DNA of 15,869 nt from Candidatus Phycorickettsia trachydisci (GTDB taxonomy: Bacteria; Pseudomonadota; Alphaproteobacteria; Rickettsiales; Rickettsiaceae), in assembly GCA_945875085.1 (NCBI GenBank), contig CAMCJU010000005.1, positions 1-15,869 on the forward strand, given 5' to 3'. Shown in pieces: positions 1-5,921 of the stretch. The notes beneath the pieces were generated by a model that was not told where the DNA came from, ran no database searches, and saw only the letters and a program-made list of their open reading frames with translations. Both the position numbers and the translations under genes were made by a program. How positions within the stretch are numbered: position 1 is the stretch's first letter; each line of letters opens with the position of its first letter.

Positions 1-282
1 AAGCATTATGCGCCAAGATCAGCAGTGCGTTTAAATGCAACATCAATTGACGCCCAAGAAGTGGGGATAGATTTTGGCGCTCAGTTAATAGGCGCTAAAT
101 TCAGCCTTAGTGCAAGTGGCGACCTCTTTAGGGCAGCAACGCAATTGTATGATACTTTGCGTCAAGCTGATGCTTATGCAAGCGCGCAAAAACTAAAAAT
201 CGCAATTGCTAGTATTCCAAATCAAGGTATAGGTGTTGCTATAAATGATAGATTAAAAAGATCTGTTGGTGAAACCCTTTAA
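1..282 (+). CDS. sua5: L-threonylcarbamoyladenylate synthase, Sua5 type (C-terminal part only)
   Basis: The reading frame is open from the first base, so the gene starts outside the window and only its last 93 codons are present. The sequence begins with KHYAP, the linker motif that joins the YrdC-like catalytic domain to the C-terminal domain in Sua5 proteins. It is followed by the Sua5 domain, with a characteristic end (IASIPNQGIGVAINDRLKR) that matches the conserved 'P..G.G.AINDRL.R' tail of the family. Sua5 makes threonylcarbamoyl-AMP from threonine, bicarbonate and ATP, the first step of t6A formation at tRNA position 37; the catalytic domain itself is not visible. A GTG at 25 is in frame but is internal to the conserved domain and is not a credible start. 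The shorter TsaC form lacks this domain, so this is the long form. Confidence 0.86.
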   Translation, partial: KHYAPRSAVRLNATSIDAQEVGIDFGAQLIGAKFSLSASGDLFRAATQLYDTLRQADAYASAQKLKIAIASIPNQGIGVAINDRLKRSVGETL

Positions 283-294
283 AAATATTGCTTT

Positions 295-324
295 TTGATG
301 ATAATTAAATTAGATTGTTAAGAT
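295..324 (+). promoter_or_regulatory. possible weak sigma70-type promoter for the TlpA-S49 unit
   Basis: TTGATG (295-300) and TAAGAT (319-324) are separated by 18 bases, each matching the consensus at 4 of 6 positions, about 23 bases before the thioredoxin-like start. The surrounding DNA is very AT-rich, so such matches arise by chance. No terminator is visible between the upstream gene and this site. Confidence 0.28.
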
Positions 325-347
325 GTAAATAAAACGCAAGCTTATAG

Positions 348-941
348 ATGTTTAATTTTCTTGTAATAATTTTGCTGCTTTTTAATTGCAATGCTTCAGC
401 TACAACCTTGCAGTATGCGCATGCTAAAATTACCAAGTATCCAACGCAAACGCAACGGTATTTTCCCGATTCTATCGCTCTTTTTGACGTGAAAAACGAA
501 AAATTTTACCTAGATAAAATCGAAGATAAGCCTATTTTGTTGGTATTTTGGGCGACGTGGTGTATGCATTGCGTTAAAGAGATGGCAAGTTTGGATGTAT
601 TGAAAAAAGATTTTCGCAAATTGCCGATAGAGATTTTGGCAATCTCTGAAGACTATCAAGGCATTCCGGCTGTTAAGAAATTTTATACAATTCAAGAAAT
701 TAGACATTTAGATATTTTGCATGATTATAAATTCAAACTATTTTCAGCTTTAAATCTAACAAGCTTGCCATATGCATATATAATAGATGAAAATAAAAAA
801 ATAGTTCTAAGCTTTGATGGTAGCGTTAGTTGGCATGATCCAAAGATACGGCAGATAATATTGGATTATGTGCCTGGAAATCAGGTTATGCCGCAAAACA
901 CCTACAAGGCAGAATTGTTAACTCTTTCAGCAAAAAATTAA
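348..941 (+). CDS. TlpA/ResA-like thioredoxin-fold protein, exported
   Basis: This 197-residue protein has an N-terminal hydrophobic segment (residues 2-13) ending in NASA, which fits a cleavable signal peptide with cleavage near residue 18. The n-region lacks a basic residue, and the codon before the ATG is a stop, so no longer form is possible. The thioredoxin active site is WATWCMHC, with redox cysteines C72 and C75, and the cis-proline equivalent is P141 in SLPYAYIID. Proteins of this family work in the periplasm as thiol-disulfide reductases, for example in cytochrome c maturation; the target here cannot be told. The Shine-Dalgarno match is poor. The S49 peptidase gene starts 18 bases downstream, suggesting co-transcription. 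The family call is firm; the exact role is not. Confidence 0.85.
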   Translation: MFNFLVIILLLFNCNASATTLQYAHAKITKYPTQTQRYFPDSIALFDVKNEKFYLDKIEDKPILLVFWATWCMHCVKEMASLDVLKKDFRKLPIEILAISEDYQGIPAVKKFYTIQEIRHLDILHDYKFKLFSALNLTSLPYAYIIDENKKIVLSFDGSVSWHDPKIRQIILDYVPGNQVMPQNTYKAELLTLSAKN

Positions 942-959
942 TAAATTTAGGTAAAAAAA

Positions 960-1850
960 ATGATATCAAAAAATTCAATGAACTCTAGTGCGCAAACAAT
1001 TAAGCAACCTGATAATAGTAGGATTTTTAGTTTTTTATCTTTCTTGCCATTTGAAATATTTGATAAATCTAAAGGTGTAGTAACTGTCCTTAGATTAGAC
1101 GGGATTATCGGCAAAGGGACAATGAACAAACCCGGCATTACTATTGATGATTTTAATGACAAGATTGAAAAAGCTTTTAAGGCAAAGCGTTTGTTAGCAG
1201 TGTGTTTGGTAATCAACTCTCCTGGAGGTCTGCCTGTTCAGGCCGAGCTAATTGCCCAGCGAATCAGACAGCTAGCAGATTCCAGAGGTATTGCTGTATA
1301 TAGCTTCATTGAAGATATAGCAGCTTCTGGCGGTTATTGGCTAGCATGCGCTGGTGATGAGATCTATGCTTCTCAAAGCTCGATTATAGGAAGTATTGGG
1401 GTTATCTCTAGTGGCTTTGGCTTGCATAAGATGATTGAAAAATTTGGCATAGAGAGAAGAATTTATACACAAGGGGAAAATAAGTCAATATTAGACCCTT
1501 TTGTTGAGCAAAAAGACCAGGATGTTAAAATTATTAAGGCTTTGCAGGAGCAAATATATAATCATTTTGTTGATTATATAAAGTCAAGAAGAGGCGCAAA
1601 GCTTGCGCAATCGGACGAATTTTTATTTAATGGAGCATTTTGGGCCGGTCACAGTGCGCTTGATTTTGGATTAATAGATGGGATTGATAATTTGCATAAC
1701 TTTATTAAAAATAAATTTGGCCAAGATATCAGCATACAATACATTAAAAACAAATCTTCTTTTATAAAAAAATATCTATCTTCTAATTTAGCTAACGATA
1801 CTTTAGCTGAAATTAAGGAGCAATTAATGTATGATAAATTTAATTTATAA
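960..1850 (+). CDS. sppA: S49 family signal peptide peptidase / SppA-like serine protease
   Basis: This 296-residue protein is a short-form S49 (ClpP-fold) peptidase. The visible landmarks are INSPGG at 85-90, the nucleophile motif AASGGYWLACAGDEI with S123, the turn SIIGSIGV at 141-148, and the general-base lysine K175 in GENKS. The Ser-Lys spacing of 52 residues equals that of the S147/K199 dyad of Bacillus subtilis SppA. The family degrades cleaved signal peptides and membrane protein fragments. Unlike many members, it has no clear N-terminal transmembrane helix: residues 23-34 are only a short hydrophobic patch, so it may be cytoplasmic or peripheral. An AGG-containing ribosome site at 949-952 supports the ATG at 960. 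It follows the TlpA-like gene by 18 bases, probably as an operon. Confidence 0.88.
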   Translation: MISKNSMNSSAQTIKQPDNSRIFSFLSFLPFEIFDKSKGVVTVLRLDGIIGKGTMNKPGITIDDFNDKIEKAFKAKRLLAVCLVINSPGGLPVQAELIAQRIRQLADSRGIAVYSFIEDIAASGGYWLACAGDEIYASQSSIIGSIGVISSGFGLHKMIEKFGIERRIYTQGENKSILDPFVEQKDQDVKIIKALQEQIYNHFVDYIKSRRGAKLAQSDEFLFNGAFWAGHSALDFGLIDGIDNLHNFIKNKFGQDISIQYIKNKSSFIKKYLSSNLANDTLAEIKEQLMYDKFNL

Positions 1851-1925
1851 GATTTTATTATAAAGTTTTATAATTCCCGCACCCATAAGATCAGAAAAAT
1901 AGCAAGTTATATGATTTTTTAATTA

Positions 1926-1934
1926 TGATATAAT
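1926..1934 (+). promoter_or_regulatory. extended -10 promoter upstream of the Aas fusion gene
   Basis: TGATATAAT is a perfect extended -10 element (TGnTATAAT). A -35 element is weak at best (TTATAT at 1907-1912, 16 bases upstream), as expected for extended -10 promoters. Transcription would start near 1941, giving a leader of about 135 bases before the ATG at 2078. The rest of 1851-2077 shows no gene or hairpin terminator that I can support. Confidence 0.5.
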
Positions 1935-2077
1935 GCTTAGGTGAAGTTATTAGTATTGTATTTGATCACAAAAATCTATATGTATAAGCTATAGAAGTAG
2001 TTTTGTCAGCTCCTTGCCAAGCTCGAAGACTATTTTATGGCACTTTATTTGTAAATAATTTTCTATTTTTTATACTT

Positions 2078-5000
2078 ATGCAGCAAAAACTCAGCTTGTT
2101 TAGGGATAAAAGGTTTATGCCGCTTTTTATTGTGCAATTTTGTGGCTGTTTAAATGACTGTATTTTAAAAAGCGCGTTAATTATTTGGGTGATTTATAAG
2201 ATCACGGCCTCTCATGCTGATCTGCTGATTTTATTTATCAATGGAATCTTTGTTCTTCCCTTCGTGATATTTGCAGGTATTGCCGGGCAAGTTTCTGACA
2301 AGTATGAAAAGTCATTTTTAGTAAAAATCATCAAGCTCTCTGAGATTTTTATTGTATTGCTCGGAGTAGCTGGCTTTTATTATTCCAGCCTGACTATGCT
2401 CATTGCAAGCGTTACTTTGATGGGGATACATGCCACATTTTTTGGAACTTTGAAATTTAGCATTATTCCAGAGCATTTAAGGAAAGAGGAGTTATTAGTC
2501 GCCAATGGCTACATCGAATCAGCAACATTTATCGGAGTGTTAATGGGAACTCTCATTGGGGGACTATATAACTGGCAGCCAATATTGGTGTCTGTTTTGA
2601 TGATCACTATGTCGTGCATTGGCTATATTGCCAGCTTGTTTGTGCCCCATTCTCCAAGCTATGCTACAAAAATTAAAATCAATCCAAATATCTTTAAAGA
2701 AGGATGGAATATTCTGAAGTATTCATATTCAAAGCAGGTAATTTTTCTAGCAATTCTTGGCATTTCTTGGTTTTGGTTTATAGGGGCCAGTATACTATCT
2801 CAATTGCCAACTTTGACTAAAGATATATTTGGCGCTGATGAAGGGGTGGCCAATATGTTTTTAGCAACATTTTCGATTGGAGTGGGGGTTGGCTCTTTGT
2901 GGTGCAACAAGTTGCTAAATAGTCAAGTTACTACAAAATACGTCTTTAATGCTGCCATAGGCATGGCTATTTTGGGTATAGATTTGTTTTTTGCGGCCAA
3001 AAATAGCGCCATTAGCATCGAGCCTGAGGAGCGAAAAAGTATACTAATCTTTTTATCTAAGCTTCATAATTGGCGCATCTTATTAGATTTTTTCTTTTTT
3101 TCTGTACTCGGAGGGCTCTATATTGTTCCACTTTATGCAGTGATGCAATCTTTTAGCTCTGCCAACTATCGTTCCAGATTAATTGCGGCAAATAATTTAA
3201 TGAATTCACTGTTCATGATGATTTCCGCGGTATTTGTTTCTATTTTGCTTACTCTTGGCTGCTCGGTACCATTTGTCATTCTGATTATCAGTTTGCTAAA
3301 CTTCATGGTGGCTGGCTATATTTATATGTTTTTGCCAGAAGTTAATATTCTTCCAAGAGCTTTGCTGAAAAAAATATGCCGCTTCCTTTTTAATAAAATA
3401 TACGATATAGAGATAATTGGCTTAGAGCATTTCTACGATGCTGGCAAGCGTGTGGTGATAGTAAGTAATCACTTATCATTCTTAGATGCTGCGTTGCTGG
3501 CGGTTTATATGCCAGAGAAACCAACATTTGCTATTGACAGTATCGTGGCAAAAGAATGGTGGATGCGCCCCTTGCTTAAACTAGTCAAAACTTATCCGGT
3601 AGATACGAATAATCCTATGGCTATTAAGCATTTGATCCGGGAGCTTAAGCGTAATAAAAAAATCGTCATCTTTCCTGAGGGCAGAGTAAGTACAACCGGC
3701 AGGCTCATGAAGATGTATGCCGGGCCTATAATGATAGCTGCCAAATGCAGGGCAACAATATTGCCAATGACAATTTGTGGCGCTGAGTACACGATATTTT
3801 CTAAGATTCCGGCTCTTCCTATTAAGCGTTTTAGGCATAAAATTAGCATCAAATTCTTCAAAGCAGTTGATGTTGCTGAGCAATTAAAGCAAGTCGATCA
3901 TAAAAATAGGCTGAAAGTCATGAGTCAAAAGCTCTATGATTTAATGGCGGATAGTCTTTGTGCCTCCGCCTGCTCCAATCAAACTATATTTAGCAAAATC
4001 CTTGCTGCTGCAAAGATCTATGGTTTAAACTACTCGATAATTGAGGATGCCGATAACAACAAGCTGACATATCGCTCTTTGCTTACCAAGTCTTTTGTTT
4101 TGGGGGGAGCTTTTGCCAAGGATAGTCATGCTGGAGAGTACGTTGGTTTGATGTTGCCTAATGCAGCAGTTACTTGCGTAACGTTCCTTGCGATGCATAC
4201 TAAATTCTTAGTGCCTGCCATGATCAATTTCACGCAAGGCTCTGCCAGTATAATCTCAAGCTGCAAAACGGCGCAAATTAAATACATCTATACGGCAAGA
4301 AAATTCATTGAAAAAGCTGGGCTCCAGGAGTTACTCCAGGATCTATCAAGAGAGTTTGAAGTAAGGTTTTTAGAAGATCTTGCCGCTCAGATTACGCTCT
4401 ACGATAAAATAAAAGGCTTCATGCTAAGTTTTCTACCCAATCTTGGATATGATCAAGGCATAAAAGCAGCAGTCAGCCAAAAGCCAGCAGTCATATTGTT
4501 TACCTCAGGCACAGAAAGCTCGCCTAAGGCAGTGGTGCTCTCGCATAACAATATCTTATCTAATATTACCCAGGTTTTATCAATACTAGACTTTAACCAC
4601 AATGATAAGATGTTTAATTCATTGCCGATGTTCCACTGCTTTGGTCTTGTGGCAAGCGTTCTGTCGATGCTTGAGGGAATTAAAATGACTCTTTATCCAT
4701 CTCCGCTGCACTATAAGATTATTCCTGAGGCAATTTATGGCTCTGGGGCAACCATTATGTTTTCTACTGACACATTTTTAAATGGCTATGCAAAATACGC
4801 TCATCCATACGATTTTTATTCCTTGCGCTATGTTTTTGCTGGCGCTGAAAAGCTCAAAAGTCATACCAAAGCGCTATGGAGTGAGAAATTTGGCATTCGT
4901 ATTCTTGAAGGGTATGGCGCTACCGAGACCTCGCCAGTTTTGAGCGCCAATGCTAGAATAAATTACAAACCTGATACTGTGGGGAAGATTTTGCCGCGCA

Positions 5001-5521
5001 TTGAGTATAATTTGCTGCCAGTTGAGGGTATAGAAGAGGGCGGCCGTCTTGCGGTAAAGGGGCCTAACGTGATGCTTGGCTATATGCTGCCTAGCGCCCC
5101 CGGAGTTGTGCAAGAGCCTTTTGTGGAATCTTTGGGCAGTGGTTGGTACGATACTGGCGATGTAGTTAGCATCGATGATGCAGGCTATATCAAGATTTTA
5201 GGCAGGGCCAAGCGTTTTGCCAAAATCGCAGGAGAGATGGTCTCGTTGTTGTTGCTTGAGGAAATTGCCGCCCTTTCTGATTCTAATGGAATGCATGCAG
5301 CTGTGCATATTCAAGATGCCAAGAAGGGGGAGCAAATAGTATTGTTTACTACAAGCCTTGTTCTGAGCAAAGAAAGCATAATGCTCCAGATCAGAAAGGG
5401 TAAAATTTCTGAGCTGCATATGCCCAAAATGATAGTTCATATCAAAGATTTGCCGGTTTTGGCTACTGGTAAAATTAACTACAGACAAATCTTAACGCTA
5501 GCTCAAGATCTTATCAGTTAG
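2078..5521 (+). CDS. aas: LplT-like MFS transporter fused to acyl-ACP synthetase / 2-acylglycerophosphoethanolamine acyltransferase
   Basis: This is one 1147-residue chain with three modules. Residues 1 to about 420 form a multi-helix MFS domain like LplT, the lysophospholipid flippase. Residues about 430-630 are a PlsC acyltransferase with NHLSFLD (H465, D470), FPEGR (532-536) and PMTI (563-566). Residues about 640-1147 are an acyl-adenylate ligase with TSGTESSPK (809-817), YGATETSP (946-953), YDTGD (1024-1028), GRAKRFAKIAGEMVS and the C-terminal lysine K1132 in ATGKINY. The last two modules align closely with E. coli Aas. The predicted role is import of lysophosphatidylethanolamine and its re-acylation at the inner membrane using fatty acid activated on ACP. 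All catalytic motifs are intact. The ATG at 2078 is chosen because MQQKLSLFRDKRFMPLF matches the usual LplT start; an in-frame TTG at 2003 would add 25 residues. The Shine-Dalgarno match is poor. Confidence 0.92.
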   Translation: MQQKLSLFRDKRFMPLFIVQFCGCLNDCILKSALIIWVIYKITASHADLLILFINGIFVLPFVIFAGIAGQVSDKYEKSFLVKIIKLSEIFIVLLGVAGFYYSSLTMLIASVTLMGIHATFFGTLKFSIIPEHLRKEELLVANGYIESATFIGVLMGTLIGGLYNWQPILVSVLMITMSCIGYIASLFVPHSPSYATKIKINPNIFKEGWNILKYSYSKQVIFLAILGISWFWFIGASILSQLPTLTKDIFGADEGVANMFLATFSIGVGVGSLWCNKLLNSQVTTKYVFNAAIGMAILGIDLFFAAKNSAISIEPEERKSILIFLSKLHNWRILLDFFFFSVLGGLYIVPLYAVMQSFSSANYRSRLIAANNLMNSLFMMISAVFVSILLTLGCSVPFVILIISLLNFMVAGYIYMFLPEVNILPRALLKKICRFLFNKIYDIEIIGLEHFYDAGKRVVIVSNHLSFLDAALLAVYMPEKPTFAIDSIVAKEWWMRPLLKLVKTYPVDTNNPMAIKHLIRELKRNKKIVIFPEGRVSTTGRLMKMYAGPIMIAAKCRATILPMTICGAEYTIFSKIPALPIKRFRHKISIKFFKAVDVAEQLKQVDHKNRLKVMSQKLYDLMADSLCASACSNQTIFSKILAAAKIYGLNYSIIEDADNNKLTYRSLLTKSFVLGGAFAKDSHAGEYVGLMLPNAAVTCVTFLAMHTKFLVPAMINFTQGSASIISSCKTAQIKYIYTARKFIEKAGLQELLQDLSREFEVRFLEDLAAQITLYDKIKGFMLSFLPNLGYDQGIKAAVSQKPAVILFTSGTESSPKAVVLSHNNILSNITQVLSILDFNHNDKMFNSLPMFHCFGLVASVLSMLEGIKMTLYPSPLHYKIIPEAIYGSGATIMFSTDTFLNGYAKYAHPYDFYSLRYVFAGAEKLKSHTKALWSEKFGIRILEGYGATETSPVLSANARINYKPDTVGKILPRIEYNLLPVEGIEEGGRLAVKGPNVMLGYMLPSAPGVVQEPFVESLGSGWYDTGDVVSIDDAGYIKILGRAKRFAKIAGEMVSLLLLEEIAALSDSNGMHAAVHIQDAKKGEQIVLFTTSLVLSKESIMLQIRKGKISELHMPKMIVHIKDLPVLATGKINYRQILTLAQDLIS

Positions 5522-5545
5522 CCCTTCAAGATAAGCCCTTAAAAG

Positions 5546-5575
5546 CCCATCTTTGAGATAGGGTCTATATATATA
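5546..5575 (+). terminator. probable terminator hairpin after the Aas gene
   Basis: CCCATCT (5546-5552) pairs with AGAT-A-GGG (5556-5563), giving seven base pairs with one bulged A and a TTG loop. It is followed by TCTATATATATATT, which is T-rich but not a clean T run, so termination may be weak. It lies 25 bases after the stop codon. Confidence 0.42.
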
Positions 5576-5698
5576 TTGCGGTTCTGCTACTTTTTCATGT
5601 ACTTTTTTTATGGCTATCTGCTTTGTTATCATTCAAAACAGCTCTACTAAAACAGTCCTACTACGCTGCTGTTAATCAAGAACGAGAGGTATAAAAGC

Positions 5699-5764
5699 AT
5701 GAGGCACAAAAGTATGATTGCATATTATGAAGATTATGTTAGATGTATTGTGCGTTTAGTTTAA
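5699..5764 (+). CDS. candidate 21-residue micro-ORF, unknown
   Basis: ATG at 5699 is preceded by GAGAGGT (5684-5690) at a spacing of 8 bases, one of the better Shine-Dalgarno matches in the window. The encoded peptide is MRHKSMIAYYEDYVRCIVRL plus a final V. It has a basic start and a mixed, partly hydrophobic end, but no clear membrane helix or known motif. No promoter is evident. It may simply be chance; no function can be assigned. Confidence 0.2.
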   Translation: MRHKSMIAYYEDYVRCIVRLV

Positions 5765-5815
5765 ATGACAGCAAGTGGCTTTAAGGTCTTGGCGGGGCTG
5801 TATTATCTGGTAATT

Positions 5816-5841
5816 GCTGCTTCTGATGGCTGCTTCTGATG
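5816..5841. repeat. 13-bp tandem duplication
   Basis: The unit GCTGCTTCTGATG occurs twice without a gap (5816-5828 and 5829-5841), followed by a degenerate third start (GCTACTT). It lies just downstream of the autotransporter terminator and probably arose by replication slippage. Confidence 0.8.
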
Positions 5842-5854
5842 GCTACTTGACGGC

Positions 5855-5886
5855 AATAAAAAAGGGCCCTTAACAAAAGAGCCCTT
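5855..5886 (-). terminator. intrinsic terminator of the autotransporter gene
   Basis: AAGGGC (5862-5867) pairs with GCCCTT (5881-5886). After one C/A mismatch, CTT (5869-5871) pairs with AAG (5877-5879) around an AACAA loop. Read on the - strand the hairpin is followed by six T residues and then ATT, a textbook rho-independent signal, located about 36 bases after the stop codon of the gene. On the + strand there is no T run. Confidence 0.87.
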
Positions 5887-5921
5887 AAATTATATTTAAA
5901 GAATTATAGGGTAAACCTAAA

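Larger units (their letters stand above)
5522..5921. other. 400-base intergenic region between convergent genes
   Basis: The convergent gap between the Aas gene and the autotransporter gene holds a hairpin after aas (5546-5563), a strong terminator of the - strand gene (5855-5886), a 13-bp tandem duplication (5816-5841) and one micro-ORF with a good ribosome site (5699-5764). I see no tRNA, no insertion sequence ends and no recognisable pseudogene. Confidence 0.7.

Noticed and set aside
1851..1900. TTATAA-containing inverted repeat after the S49 peptidase gene as a terminator
   Set aside because: The stem is AT-only, short and without a T run; such repeats are expected by chance in this composition.
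2003..2077. In-frame TTG start adding 25 residues to the Aas fusion
   Set aside because: The family N-terminus begins at the ATG at 2078 (MQQKLSLFRDKRF), and the added residues resemble no LplT start. The possibility is noted in the gene entry.
3581..3883. Antisense frames of about 90-100 codons within the Aas gene
   Set aside because: They oppose the strongly conserved acyltransferase coding sequence and show no recognisable protein features.
5534..5889. The 10-mer AGCCCTTAAA present at 5534-5543 and again at 5880-5889, as possible element ends
   Set aside because: The second copy is part of the terminator stem, the copies are direct and short, and nothing between them looks mobile.
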